From Elysia crispata (Eukaryota; Mollusca; Gastropoda; Plakobranchidae), in assembly GCA_033675545.1 (NCBI GenBank), contig JAWDGP010001105.1, forward strand, positions 982,501-1,046,500: a stretch of 64,000 nt of DNA, written 5' to 3'. A program made the position numbers and the translations under genes. Shown in pieces: positions 16,179-30,933 of the stretch (positions are counted from its first letter, which is position 1; every line of letters begins with the position of its first letter). The notes beneath the pieces were generated by a model. That model did not search any database. It worked only from the letters and a program-made list of their open reading frames with translations, and was not told where the DNA came from.

Positions 16179-19100
16179 CAATTTTATTACAATACTAGGC
16201 AGCTTAGAAATCAACAGCAACTGCAAAATTAAGTAAATCAACAACGGCATCAAAGCCATCACCACTGGCAACACGATGAGTTCTAACAGACATACATCCA
16301 GAAAGTTAACAAATGCATTATCAGCTTTCAACATACAAGCAAAATGTTAAACAAACAAAATTCCGTTAGAAGCAGCACAATCAAGTCATTTGTCCGCCCA
16401 TTTCTACGAATGGAAAATATAAATTTTCTCTATTTTTCTTTCTTTCTCCCTTTTTTAAAGACTTTTTTCCTGTTTATTTTTTTTACTTTTGAAATAAAGC
16501 GGCCTGTTAATCAATACTATGCTATTTTTTCCACTCTATGCTTGCATACACATCAATTTAATAGAATGAAAATAAAATAAATCACAAGTACAACCAGTTA
16601 TCCCAGTTTTACAGATCTTTTGGGTAATGATAAATTTCGAAAATAAAAAAAAATAGATCAAAACCATGACTGTGTTAGTCAAACATTATTACAATTTTTT
16701 TTTTCTTCCTCCTCCTCCCATCACTCTGTCTTTTCATGCTTCAGTTTTCTTTCAGCCCCATCGTCTAACCAGTCGCTGACTGGTTTCTTCATCCTATGTT
16801 CTTATACTCGTTTACATTATGTGAAGCCTTTCGGAATTTCAAATCTCAAAAGGCTTAAAACAATCAGGGTCTGGAGGTATTGTTTTTACTTCTAAACATA
16901 TGTTTTCGGTTAAAAAAAAATATAATAAAATAGATAAATTTATATACCAAACCTCTTTTAACTGGAGCCGCGTTCACATGCAAATGTTACCTTCAAAAGA
17001 ATATTGTTTTAGTTAGTTTTATAAAATTCAAATCTATTTATAGATTCTTTTAAACATTTATTATCACGTAGATGTAAATAAATGCGCTGCTAAGAATTCC
17101 TGCAAGTTAATGCACCTTTAGACACCTGAGCCTTCTAATAAACGTTCAAAAGAATTTTAAAATTCGTTTGGAAAGTACAGAATAAACTGATTTTCCATAA
17201 AGACCTACGTCTGTTGAGCTGTTGTCAGATCTAATACCATACTGGTCTGCCACATATCAGTTCTTTGGTCAGTGCTATTCGTGTTTGTAAATCCTTGTAA
17301 GCCTGAAGAATTTCTAACTCCCGAGAGTTTTCTTTATTTCGGAAAAGCGGTGTTATAAATCCGTAACAAACGAACAATCTAGGTCTCAATCTGCTCGTAT
17401 TCTAGTTATCTGTCCCTTAAATCAAATGTTGCTTGTCAAATTTCCAAAGCTACAGAGCCTCCTATTTTCAACCCAGACCTGAATGGCAGTTCGGTTCTGA
17501 CATCATGTTATTAAACTATGTTTATCCACTGAAATGTCATGGCATAAGATGCCGCAACTGGGCATCCACAATGAGGGAAGGGATGCCGTAATCCAGCAGT
17601 AGGGTCTAGCACTTCTGTATTCTCATTCTCAATCAACTTTAGCAAATATGATTCTTTTTTAACGGAAAAACTATGCCAGTATTCTTGGGAGTTGTTATAT
17701 GGATCACTATCGATAACTTTAACTTTTAAAGTTTATTTCAATTTTGTGACAAGATCAAGAAGCTAGATGTGTGTCTAATTTGATTACAGAAAAAAATTTC
17801 ATTTATCATTTTCTTCTTTGTGGCTGACAGTAAACAGCCATTCTTTATAAATTAGAAAAACTGAAATTGTAGCTGCTTAATGTTAGTAATACGTCATCCG
17901 AGATTGGGACTAAAATATTTTAAAAGGAGAAATATGTCACAAGAATAAAGAGTTATTGTTTTTGTCACTGGGTTTTGGAGTATTAGACTCTCTTAACAAT
18001 AACAACACTTTTATTGTGAATACCTGTTGTTCAAAACTTGATAAGATTTAGAAAACGAAATTTTGTCGACTTTTTTTTCTGATTGATGATATAGCCTCTT
18101 GAAAGGTTTCTTTTATTTACTTGATGTATTTTTTAGCTGCAAAACACTGATGAAAAATATTTAATCGTTTCTGAAAGAGAAAATGCGTCTTTTATGGGAC
18201 TGAATCAAAATATTTTTATTAATTGTGTATCTAAAATTTGCGTGTTTCAAAAGCTTTGGCAAGAATTACATAATGTGTTGGCACGTTGATGCTACAGTAA
18301 AAGCGAGCTGTCTTCTTTAAAAAGGTTAATTCGGTTTGTGCAGGTTTCACAATTCAAATTCCTTGTTACGGCAATGACATTTTCATGTTAATTAATACCT
18401 TATGATGCAGAAACGTGACACTCGCGAGAACTGCACTCGAACAAGTCGCATTTTTCATAAAGTCAAAACGTGATGGAATTTATCATGCTAGGGAAACCAT
18501 AATTTGTGATGTTTATTGTATTTTCTTGACAGACGACTCGTGAATATTAATGCATTGTTACAAAATCATAAGCTCAATCATGGGATCCCTCTCGTCCTCT
18601 GGTTGTGAAATAATTTGAAAAGCATGCAAGGGCCTTTGGAAAACTTGATAGCTCTGTTGCAATAAAAAATATAACGTTATGTTCCGTTGATGAAGTAGCT
18701 GACGCTGCTAAATAATATTAAGTTGGCCTTTGGCTTTCTCTCCAAGTAATAAGACTCTCGAGAAAACAAATAGAAAGGGCGGTCAACTATTTTTACTGGA
18801 TCTTTTTATCTAAAAATTTTGTATATCCTTCCTATTCCCTATAATGATCAAATAAATCATGCAATGTCATGAAATAACTTTAGCGTAAGCAGCTTATGTA
18901 TTTCCGGTGCAAACTTTGCAGGGTTTTTAAAGACATTATTTAGGCAGGCAACGTCCTCAGAGTCTATTTACCTTTAAAAGCAAAAAAAAAAAATGAAGAG
19001 TTTTTGGACTTCTGGTCATAGAACATTTCGGGGAATATCTTTTTAAGAGATTCAGAGGTCAGTGGTTACAGGTCACACCCACGACTCCCCGCTGTGGACA

Positions 19101-19510
19101 TAGAGAAAGCTCTTTATAAATCTGTCTAGTTCTGCGTAACTTTACAGAGGCTTGTTTTTCATGAAAACTTGCACCCATTTTGATATTTTTTTCTTGTAGG
19201 AACTTTATGAAGTATGATAGCAAGCAATTTTCACTCCCTTAACCTTAATCCCCACCTTTCTTTAAGTTTTATAACAGAAGCTAAAACAAGATATCTGCTC
19301 ATAATGGATTGCTATAGTTGAACTGTGCTTTAACGCAATCTCAAAAGGTGACCAATCGCATTTCTAGAGATAAAGAAAATGTCATATGTGTATCTCATTG
19401 CTCCATATTCTTTCTGGAGAGTGTTTTCTAGATTAAAACATAAAAAAAAGTCTAAAAGCAAAGGGAAATAATCGGACGATCTGGGAGTGACAACCGTCTG
19501 TCATTGTTTA
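16179..19510. other. Long noncoding stretch, no gene seen
   Basis: Dense stops in all frames. It contains T-rich patches (about 16440-16490), an A run near 18981-18993 and one copy of a dispersed repeat at about 17092-17210, listed separately. Nothing coding is recognisable. Confidence 0.5.
17092..17210. repeat. Dispersed repeat, copy 1 of 2 (with 62540)
   Basis: The exact 16-mer TAAGAATTCCTGCAAG is shared with the copy near 62540. Looser similarity follows over about 100 bp: a CCTTTAGACACC versus CTTTTATGCAAT region, CGTTCAAAAG versus CGTTTAAAAG, and GAAAGTACAGAATAAAC versus GAAAGTATAGAATCCC. Both end in TTTTCC/TTATTCC-like sequence. This looks like a diverged interspersed repeat of unknown class. 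Confidence 0.55.
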
Positions 19511-19783
19511 GACTGTCAAGCTAGGACCCTTCTCCACTCTCTTTCTCTCTATCCGCCCCTCACCATTACAAAGTTAGCACTGACCTCTCATCACTTGTGT
19601 AGACTGTCAAGCTGGGATTCTTCTCCACTCTCTTTCTCTCTATCCGCCCCTCACCATTACAAAGTTAGCACTGACCTCTCATTACTTGTTTAGACTGTCA
19701 AGCTGGGACTGTTCTCCATTCTCTTTCTCTCTATCCGCCCCTCACCATTACAAAGTTAGCACTGACCTCTCATTACGTGTTTT
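19511..19783. repeat. Three 91-bp tandem copies
   Basis: Copies start GACTGTCAAGCT at 19511, 19602 and 19693. Each contains CTCTTTCTCTCTATCCGCCC, CTCACCATTACAAAGTTAGC and ACTGACCTCTCAT. The copies differ at a few positions (CTAGGACCC/CTGGGATTC/CTGGGACTG; CATCACTTG/CATTACTTG/CATTACGTG), so the array is slightly older than the 83-bp one. The 68-codon plus frame through it is a by-product of the repeat. Confidence 0.95.
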
Positions 19784-20323
19784 CCTTGGTGTCATATACA
19801 ATTTTATTTAATAAAGGTAATAACGGTCCTACTATTACCATCAAACTGATACCCTAGTCTTTGACCTGTTGTTAATGTTAACATGCCCATACCTATCGGG
19901 TCAAACCCACACAGCCATAGGAGGGTCAAGATGATTCTGGATCTTTCAACAGTTCCGCCAAGAGTAGGAGTGTCTGATACGCTGTGAGCCACACGGAATA
20001 AAACAAACTAAACAGACAAGGAAGAAATTAATCATGAGAATAGAGGATTATCAGTAATGGGTTTATACCTGTAATTTCCCCAGTTCCACACTCAGAGAAC
20101 TTCGAGCCCTCTTAGATAAATCCCTGCCCATACGTTCAATAATAGACTCGCATTCTGATTCCATTCATATTTGCTTTATGCTATACGGTAAAGTGCAAAC
20201 ACTTACAGACTTAGTGTGACAGCATTAGGCAGTTAAGCAGGTTAAAAAGGGTATGGGAATCTGGCACTACAAGTGGGAGAGACAAGGAAGACAGTGCATC
20301 GATGTCATGACGTTCACGATTCA

Positions 20324-20324
<1 letters not shown>
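19784..20324. other. Noncoding DNA, no gene seen
   Basis: Unique-looking sequence between the 91-bp array and the TTN tract. No motif is recognised. Confidence 0.5.
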
Positions 20325-20662
<338 letters not shown>

Positions 20663-20811
20663 ATGTTAATATTATTGTTATCTTAATTCTTATCATTTTT
20701 ATAACCACTTTTAAATTCTTTCATGTTTATATAAATCAGTATAGTTGGTTGGGCATTTTTAATTAATGAGTAGTTTAAAATATAGTTATCATTCCGATAA
20801 TTCCGAGATTT

Positions 20812-20813
<2 letters not shown>

Positions 20814-20896
<83 letters not shown>

Positions 20897-20921
20897 AACA
20901 GACAGACAGACAGAGACAGGC

Positions 20922-20973
<52 letters not shown>

Positions 20974-21040
20974 CGACCGAAAGAGAAACAGACAGACAGA
21001 CCGAAAGAGAAACAGACAGGTAGACAGGCAGACAAAGAGA
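20814..21040. repeat. (GA)n-(GACA)n compound repeat
   Basis: About 80 bp of GA (20814-20894) pass into GACA units to about 20970, then degraded GACA/GACC/GAAA units to about 21040. Minus frames reading LSVCLSVC-type repeats come from this tract. Confidence 0.96.
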
Positions 21041-21758
<718 letters not shown>

Positions 21759-22077
21759 CTCTCTATTTATTCTTGTTGGTTCTCTTCAACCCCACAATAT
21801 ACAATGGATGTGTCGATCTCTGTTTCGCGCACGTTCTATAAAAACACTCTCACTGCTGACATTGGGAAACAAGTAAGAGAATCTGTGAGCCTGTTGAGAC
21901 GTGGTAATCACAGGGTATAATTATATTCCGGGCTGGATGCTGACGATGTAAAAGCTTCGTGACACCATCTTTGACATGCAATTGACATCCAGACCCACGG
22001 TATGAGTGATGGCTGTGGCAAAAGAGGCGTGTGTGCGTACACATTCGGGAGGGAGGAAAAAAAGGAGGGATTTAGGG

Positions 22078-22169
22078 GGGAGAGAGGGGAGAAAGAGAGA
22101 GAGGGAGAGAGAAAGAGAGAGACGGAGACAGGAACAGAGACAGAGACTGAGACTGAGACACACACACAC

Positions 22170-22239
<70 letters not shown>
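22078..22239. repeat. Purine-rich tract ending in (GA)n
   Basis: A degenerate GA/GAGG/GACAGA region (22078-22173), including a short CA run at 22159-22169, leads to a perfect GA run (22174-22239). Confidence 0.95.
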
Positions 22240-22243
<4 letters not shown>

Positions 22244-23166
22244 GGAGGAAGATATAAAGAGTGCGTTTAGAAATATCACTTCTGGGCTGTCACTAGAGCT
22301 GGTTATGGGAACTAGAAGTAAATGAAGACATGGAGCATGCGCAGTGAGCATGAGAAATGCATGTTGCTTCACATGTTTTATTTTTCTGTGGATCTATAAC
22401 TTATGTGCCAAAGAGGAAGAGTAGATTCATTTCACTATTTATATTGAAAATTAAGCGAACGATCTGCTTCCTTGCGTCATCATTATCTATTTTATTCCAA
22501 TGCTGGTTATAATTATGCATTCACGATTGTCACTATGTATATTATTTTCTACGTATGAAGCTTTTCAAAACCCTTTCTTTTTGTCTACATGCATGTCTGA
22601 CCATTTTTCTATCTACTTCTTTATATATCTATATCTCTATTTAAAGAAACCTATTAGAATTTGAACGTGAATTCGACGACTGAGTAAACCAAAAATTTAT
22701 ATTTTATTTGCAGAGCGCTTCATGCAGAAACCTTCAGCGATTGTTTTTAACAAGCACCTATTAAATATTACTCTGTTTGAGGATGATTTAATTTCTTATC
22801 CATTTGCTGAACAACCAATGAGAGCAGTTCTTCTGAAAAGCATGAGCGATTTTAATGGCCATAAATATTTTAACATCGGGAAAAATCAATTCTAATGCGC
22901 AATACTTTTTAAAACACCTTGCCTATTTGACTCGATGGCATATAAGGTTGCTTTTTGTTTTTATTTTTTCTCCATGTGTTCGAGTTTGGAGAGGACGCAT
23001 GAAGAGTGTCATTTAAAATTGAAGCCATGTCATTACACAGCTAGAAATAGTTTTCCCTCTGCAATTTCATGCTTTTTGAATTATTTTCTTTTACGTCATT
23101 TAACTGTACATTATTTTCGTAATTTTTTTTATCACTTTCTCCTTGGTTGTGCTTCTCTAGCCCTCT

Positions 23167-23167
<1 letters not shown>
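22240..23167. other. Noncoding DNA, no gene seen
   Basis: AT-rich unique-looking sequence. Nothing is recognisable. Confidence 0.5.

Positions 23168-23237
<70 letters not shown>
23168..23237. repeat. (CT)n microsatellite
   Basis: A perfect CT run of about 70 bp, followed by a short CTTTT/CTTTCTCT tail. Confidence 0.96.
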
Positions 23238-23241
<4 letters not shown>

Positions 23242-23980
23242 CTTTCTCTCGTTTTCTTTCTGTTCTATAAGTAATTTAAGTTCTAACTGCAATAATTCCT
23301 GAGTCTTCTTCTTATCAATCGATAAACTAAAACATGAGAACTGATGCTTGTCATCTGTGACTGATTTATACGAAATCTAAGTAAACCCGACCACAATAAT
23401 TTCAGACTGCTGCTGACTGTTCTTTGTCTTTAGTATACGAAAAAAATTGCTGCAGTAACAAATTATAGCAGATCTAGTAAAATCTAAGATAATATCAAAC
23501 AATGTGGATCTGGAATGGAGGAAGTTTGATGTCCATCTATCGATGTTGTGCTTTTTTAGATTTTTAAATGCACTTTAATCCATAAAAAAAAAATGTTTTT
23601 CAATGATAACCACGACTTTATTTTGAACGTTTGTGCAAATACGCATTGCATTCAAACATTAAAGTAAACTAATGCTGAAATCCTTTTTAAAAAGCTTTTA
23701 TTTTCATGTGGAAACAGGGAAGGTAATCAGAAAAAAAGAATATAAAGGCAGATAGTTACTTTTATCGATAAAGGTTAAACGCATGGGTAAGAAAATAAAT
23801 TAATATTGAGGCATATTAAAAAAAACAACAAGCAAACTACAAAATATTAGATAAACAGAGGGATAGATGATTACCGCTAGACAGAATGATAAATAAAAAA
23901 CAGTCAAGTGAGAGACAGGGCCGAGAGAGCTAGAAATCGAGGAAGACAGATACAGGGTGAGGGAAAGAAAGAGAGAGAGG

Positions 23981-23984
<4 letters not shown>
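23238..23984. other. Noncoding DNA, no gene seen
   Basis: AT-rich sequence turning purine-rich after about 23890. No coding signal. Confidence 0.5.
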
Positions 23985-24012
<28 letters not shown>

Positions 24013-24056
24013 GTCAGACAGACAGACTGACAGACTGGCAGCCTAACGGAAGTATT

Positions 24057-24119
<63 letters not shown>

Positions 24120-24168
24120 TGGATGACAAGGAATGGATGATCAAACTGAAAAGCAAAAAAAAAAAAAA
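23985..24168. repeat. (GACA)n-(TG)n-(AG)n-poly(A) cluster
   Basis: GACA units (23985-24030) are followed 27 bases later by TG (24057-24078). This abuts AG (24078-24117), and an A homopolymer lies at about 24156-24169. Confidence 0.95.
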
Positions 24169-24867
24169 ATGTGTTGACGACTGAGCGCACGGGACGCGTT
24201 TTAGCATTTCAGCGATTAGCTGGGGTAATGGTTTATATCTTGCGGGCAATATTATCATTCCAACTCGATGCCGTCCTAATCTGAACATGAAGTTTCTACC
24301 ATTAACTGAAATAATCATTCCAAATTTACACCTCAATTATTACCATTATATATTCACGAGGCGAGCTTCCAGCCACGCTCCTGGCCTGGGCGACCTCCAA
24401 TCTAGATCCCTAGAGGCAATCATTAATTTATAGATCTGCAGCTGGTCCCGTGATCGTTGTGAGATCAAAGGCTGTTATTTTGTAATCCTGCATATCTGTC
24501 GTAGCGTATTTTTCATGCTAGAATTTTTGTGTAATCATAAAAAAGAGCGCATGATAAAGCGCCGAACTCAGCACAAACATCAATATTTTAGTCCGTAATG
24601 TGTTCTGTATTGTGTGCGGATGTATTTGACATTAATATATTATGTTATAAATCAGTTCTTAACATTTATCGACGCAACTAGACCCATTCTGCATCACTTT
24701 GAACATTCTGAAACACTATTTAGTGCTCACAATCATCCCATACTGAGCGATTTCTTTGTTATTATCATTTTAGCTGAGTCTACATTCTGTGTAACATTTT
24801 TCCCTCGTCCCGAATGTCTTCATCAGTATCAGTCTCCTGTTCAATTTATCGTTAATGCTCTCTGTCT
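24169..24867. other. Noncoding DNA, somewhat GC-richer patch
   Basis: The part at 24170-24480 is less AT-rich than its surroundings and lacks simple repeats. It could be a conserved noncoding element, but I cannot test conservation. No open frame is convincing. Confidence 0.3.
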
Positions 24868-24892
24868 GTCTGTCTCTCTTTCTCTCTCTCAC

Positions 24893-24933
<41 letters not shown>
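24868..24933. repeat. (CT)n microsatellite with GTCT start
   Basis: GTCT units (24860-24875) pass to mixed CT and then a perfect CT run ending at 24933. Confidence 0.93.
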
Positions 24934-24936
<3 letters not shown>

Positions 24937-27900
24937 AGAGCTTTTTCAACGGCTCGATGTTTCTTTGTCCCCCAATTTTAATCTCCATTAAGTCCTTATT
25001 TCTTTTTTTCCCCTTAAACCAGCGTGAAGCCAATCTGCGCCTTGTTACCTCTTGACATTAATCAAGTCTTTGCTTTTCTGTGGCTGTTTGAAACAATCAC
25101 CATGCAATGATTTTTTTTCTTTATTAACATCAACATCTATTCAAATGAAGTACAGAGATCTAGCCTACAACTATGATAAAACCCAATAATGTAAATACTC
25201 AAGAAACATCTTATCTTTACGTGCTGAAAACGGTCTTGAAATTTCCCCAAAGTTATCAATTATGCATGGTAAAACGTCTTGACAAAGTGTCCAAATGACT
25301 GCTGTTTCGTGCCTTGGTGTGAAGAAGTTCTTTTGCTTTTGTTTTTTTTTTTTCAGAAATAATGCGAAATATTCAGCCTAGTCTAGAGTTTCTTCACGCT
25401 AAAACCAATACACGTGTTGGTTACAATATCTAGGTTAATTAATTTCACTGTGCTGGTATTAGAACTGGGGATATGATTTCATGATGTCTTCTCTTGCTTT
25501 CTTAAACTTTTTTTTTTGCTTATTTTGAATCTATCCTGATTTATCTTTATAGAACTTAAGCTTGAATAAAATGTATATACATATAAATGCAAGTCAAGAG
25601 ATATGTAAAAGAAAAACTCGAGATGCAGATGAGCCGCGGGGACCTAGGTGTTGCTTGCGTGTACAAAAATTAGTATGCTAAAAACTGAAATAAGGAGCTG
25701 CGTTTGGTAACTACTAAATACATACGCATGACACGATTTTAAATAATATTTGTTCACAGTAGAAAAGTCATGAGAAGTTTCTTATAAAGTTGTATGTTGC
25801 TTGACGTGTATCCATTGCAGAGTGTATCCCTCCGCATCTGGTCTCTGGCCGTCACGGCACTATAACTCCTCTCTTTTTCTGCACATGATTTCCTATATAT
25901 ATATGTTGTTGTTTTTTTGCATTATATCATTAATTTCTTCATTTCCTCACTCGTTAATTTCATGAGATCTTGTCCCAGCTCTTGACTTTCTATCAATCAT
26001 TATTTGAGTTCGTCTGTATGTGTTTGTCTTTTAACGTAATGACGATTCTAAAATTTCTATCTTCGGTCTATAATATTTGCTCTTTACTTATATCGGTAAT
26101 ACGAACTTCTGGATACGGTAGTTCTATTCAATTTTTCAAAGAGTACTAAAAGTTTACATATTCAATTGAAAACTGATAATTCCCCCGCTTTAAAAGAACT
26201 TTAACAAAAATACAAGACACTTAGCTAACCTTTTTTCATCCTTGTTTTGCTTTTAGCATCACTAGGGTCAGTTTTAAAATAATTTCTCGTCCTCCGATTG
26301 TCTTTCTCCTAACAAGACACGGTCTAGTGACATTTTTCTCGCATAAAACTCAACATATCTGACCTAGACTTAAAAACTTCAGATTTCATAGAAATTTGTT
26401 AAAAAATTATCCATTTGTGTTTATTTCGCGTGTGCCACGGAAATATTAATTTCATTACTTTAAAAATAAAGAAAGTGGCTTATAAAACTGTTCGAAACCA
26501 CGCATCAGCGCTTTTGAAAACACATTCCAAACACACCTGAGTCGATTGTGTTTACATTTTGCTCTAGATTTTTTTAAAACTTATTAAAAAAAAAAAAAGA
26601 AAACATGCTGAGAATGAATATCAGAGAAGACGCTCTCCATGTATTCGGAATCCTTAGATATGGATGCACAAACAAATACGAAATCGTGTCTTGTTTATTT
26701 GTTTCTGTTTTAAGCGCAAATGATTTTTTCCCCTCAATATGGAAATGCAATATTGATGTCTCTGAATTGGCAACGTAGAGCTCTAGCGGATGTGGTTGTT
26801 TTTAATTTGATTCTTTGAAATATTTTTGCCGTTTCGGTTTAACTTTCACGGTGTTAAAGAATATTTTCTTTCTAGGGTATCAGACGGGCGAGAAAGCTAT
26901 CGCACATTGGACAGAGAAAATCGGGTTTCGAGTCGAGGAAAATTAATGTCAACATTTCTGGTTCTTTTCCTGTTTCTTTAGCAAACTCGGCTACACAATA
27001 TTCTTTCCCCAGGCTTAAATCTCTCCTCTAGGATTTACAGAACTTAAATGGTTCACATAAAGTTTTGTTCTGGCTTTTGTCTTGGGCATTCCTTTTTTTC
27101 CCCTCGATCTTTCATTCTTTTTATATTATTGTTTGTTTCGTTTCCCTACTTTTTTAAATCGTAATTTTTGTGGGGCTTTAAGGAAACCTGAGAGTGCTCT
27201 TTTCTTTCTTCGCTTTTGTCCTAACTGTCTATGATTTGCTGCTGGTTTCGAAAGAAGCTTCAAACAAAACACTCCAATATTATAAAAGACAATAATTCAC
27301 CTTTATTTTCGCAATTAGTTTTTTTTTTTTTTTTTTTTTTTTGTTCTTTTTTACTGCTGCTTCGTCCTTTGCTTGTGTTGAAAATAAAATGATACACATT
27401 CATTCCCATTTCTTTTTGGATGAGAGCTTTCTTGTATCCGCTTATATATACCATGTCAATCACAGGAAAAAAGAATGATGGTTGACTGAACTAGAATGTA
27501 GCGTGTCAATTAAATTGGATTATCTGTTGAATTTAAACATACAAGCAGTTAAAATTACCTATCTGTGGCGCTAGACACATTTTTGAGAAGACAGCCTGTC
27601 CTCTACTGATCGTTGACTGTATATTCTTATCTTGCGAGATGCAGCAGACATAATCAATGTTTTCACATAGACCTATTGAACCCAGCTCGAGAAAATGACA
27701 CTTTTTTTTCCTAAACGGCAATGCTTGGTCGCCAGCCTATGACGCCAGTGACACAGATTTGAACGATCGAAATTCAAGGCGAAAAATAATATCAGAGACA
27801 AAATTTTCCGCCAGTTTTCGAAAATGTTGCAAGCTGAGCTCTTGAATATCTCAGAATGCTGCTGTACGAGAATGGAATTTTACGGTGACAAATGATAATA

Positions 27901-28146
27901 ATTCTTCTCTGGAAAAGAATCTTGTGTTTTGCTGTCGAAGGGTTCCTCACTTTTTATTCTTACTCTATCACTTTCGCTGATACCCATCTTCTTCATCCTT
28001 TGTTCTCTGATGCTTTGTTCATATTATTATTCCTGTCTGGATAGTGCACGCCTCATTTATGACGCTGTGAATAAGGAACAGATGCAAATGGAGTGTTGTG
28101 CCAGCAGTAGAGAAAATGGGGCTCATGGGAAGATGTAAAGAATAAA
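24934..28146. other. Long noncoding stretch, no gene seen
   Basis: AT-rich with many T and A homopolymers: about 25343-25353, 25508-25518, 26586-26597 and 27319-27342 (24 T). Open frames here are short and motif-free. Confidence 0.5.
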
Positions 28147-28154
28147 AGAGAGAG

Positions 28155-28196
<42 letters not shown>

Positions 28197-28222
28197 CTGA
28201 TAGATAGATAGATATAGATAGG

Positions 28223-28280
<58 letters not shown>

Positions 28281-28362
28281 CAGAGAAAGAGTGAGAGAGA
28301 CAGAGAGAGACAGAGAGACATAGAAAGAGAGAGATAGAGAGACATAGAAAAAGAGATATATA

Positions 28363-28406
<44 letters not shown>

Positions 28407-28443
28407 GAAAGAGAGAGAGACATAGAAAGAGAGAGAGAGACAT

Positions 28444-28512
<69 letters not shown>
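28147..28512. repeat. Long interrupted (GA)n tract
   Basis: About 365 bp of GA with interruptions by GATA (28190-28215), GACA (28260-28320) and GACATAGAAA units (28316-28450), ending in a perfect GA run of about 65 bp. The minus frames of 106-173 codons reading Leu-Ser repeats are translations of this tract. Confidence 0.96.
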
Positions 28513-28517
<5 letters not shown>

Positions 28518-28949
28518 TGTAATAACAAACTAAAACTCAAAGATGGATAAGTGATGCTGAGAACTTAGATGGGAAAGAAACAGAAACGAGAATAAAATAT
28601 CGAGTAAAGCTAGAACATGAGGTGATTATTTGAGAAGCAGTTAAGATGGCTGTAAAAAAACGCTTAAGAATTACCTAAAAAAATACAAATCGGTATTGAA
28701 TGGGATGAAATCTTCTCATCTTGATGGCTTGTGTTACTCTGTCGAGAAAAACTAGACATAATACTCAATCGTAGGCATTGTACAGATCCACAGAAATCGT
28801 GTTTCAATTACGCTTGTTTTTCATGAGCGCATTTCAAGCTTAGGATTTCGAAAAGTGTTTAAAATTTTTTAAATTAAATTTTTGAAATCATGTAGCTAGA
28901 CGTCTAGCGCTAATTTTATTAAACATACATTTTTTTACAAAATCAAGCT

Positions 28950-28952
<3 letters not shown>
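28513..28952. other. Noncoding DNA, no gene seen
   Basis: AT-rich with no feature. Confidence 0.5.

Positions 28953-29030
<78 letters not shown>
28953..29030. repeat. (CT)n microsatellite
   Basis: A perfect CT run of about 78 bp. Confidence 0.97.
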
Positions 29031-29034
<4 letters not shown>

Positions 29035-29198
29035 ACTCATTTGAAAAATGATATATTTTTTACTGCTGCATTAATGTAAACAGAAGAAGATTTCATGATA
29101 AAAATAAAGAGTGGTTAAGAGATTATCTCAATAATTGATAAAATGAGAGTGAGTGGAAAGAGACAAAGAGAAAAAGAGACCTAGACAAAGAGCGGGAA

Positions 29199-29305
<107 letters not shown>

Positions 29306-30933
29306 TAGATACATAGAATCACAGAATCACAGACATACAGATACCCAGACAGAGACAGAAACATGGAATAATAGGGGATGAAGGAGGGAGAATGATACAA
29401 AGAGTGAAATATCATAGGAAAAAAAATCGAGGGAGGATTGGAGAAAATTTAGGGCATAATGGGGTGGAGGTGTTGAAAGCGGAGGATGCAAAGGAGGGTA
29501 TAAGAAACAGAATTGGAAGGCTGAAAGGTAAAGAAAATTAACGAATCAAAAATTGTGGATTAAATAACTGTTTTTTTTCCAATATTCATAATAAGCTCAG
29601 CTCACACGTGCCATTCCCACCCACCCCTCTCGCCCCAACTCCTCCCCCTTTTGTTTTCAAAACCTCTCATCTGTTTATTCTTCTCGGAAAATGCTTGGCC
29701 GGGGAACAGCTCTTCTAGTGAAGCTGAATGTTAGAATTTTATAGCAAGTCAAGAATAGAGAATCTGGGGTAAAATCTCTAGTCTGAGTCCAACCGACAGG
29801 TCCCATAACTCTTCCTATGTAGCTGCCTGCCGTTCTTCAAGTGAGAGTGTATTAAAAAAAAGATAGTCACTTCTTTATTGTCTTATGTTAGGAGCTTTGA
29901 CTTAGACATACTTCACGATTTTGTCATAAAACTGACGAGGCTTACAAAGGGAAACGTTTATATGTTGAATTGATAATAGTTTTGTTATTTCCTTTCTGTC
30001 CCGTAAGTATAGAGTTGTGTGCCTATTTCCTTTTAGACATTGACTTGGACATGGCAGAGACAACAACACGACATAACCTTTCAAAGCTGTACACAGAATC
30101 TTCAATGCAATCAGGACACCGTAACATTCTATGAAGTTTTCAAACTTACCGCATTAAAAAAATCGCTTTCCTTCATTGCATTCTGGGGATGTCGGTGCGA
30201 CAATGCGCTTCGACATCTCGGACCCAGCGAGAGGCTGTACAAGCTTGGCGGTAGTTGATTCTGCTAGCTGGAGCAATCTCTGGCGCGCCTTCACTTTGAC
30301 ACGCGCAACAAGAATATTTAAATTAACTAGTTTAGAGAAAGACAAATCTATTTAAAGATCCTTTGAAAAAAATTCGTTATTACATAGGTTGAAGGAAATG
30401 GTCAACTCAAAATTGCCACATGGTGGTGCACCTTCAAGTACTTTGCGATAATCCGTAGTCATCTCATAAGGGTTAAAAAGGATCTTTATAAAGGTTAAGA
30501 GAGCACAGTATGGTCTGATATCCCGTGAATCAGGAGCTCGGAGAAATCATTCCAACTCTCATGATCTCACATGGATTATGAGATAAAATTATTGCAAAAA
30601 TAAATAAAGAATGTATTTAATTCATTGGATAATGTTGTTATTCACACAATTCAGGCTTGTGCACATGCATAGGAAAATTATAAAATTTTGAACATCTGAT
30701 ACTTTTGAAATGGTTGCATCCTTAAAGACCAAGCAATATGTTTCACTTAGAATTGCTCATGTGATAGCGTTTGCGTGTAACTGAAAAGAATTTTACTTTC
30801 AAAATTGAATAGCATATTTCTGCTCGGTGTCAAAAGCTAAAATTAACTGAATAAAACTCTGGTTTTGGCTTTTACTTAAGGTAGTTGTGGGCGAAGCTAT
30901 AATGACATGTTTGTTGTCTTTCCATAGTTTGTG
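29306..30933. other. Noncoding DNA, no gene seen
   Basis: Purine-rich to about 29540, then ordinary AT-rich DNA. Short frames on both strands at 29902-30345 show no motif. Confidence 0.5.

Noticed and set aside
28019..28540. 173-codon Leu-Ser-rich minus frame
   Set aside because: Generated by the GA tract; the same explanation holds for the Leu-Ser and Arg-Glu frames at 12.4, 21, 22, 36.3, 37.5, 39.7-40.1, 42, 51 and 60.4 kb.
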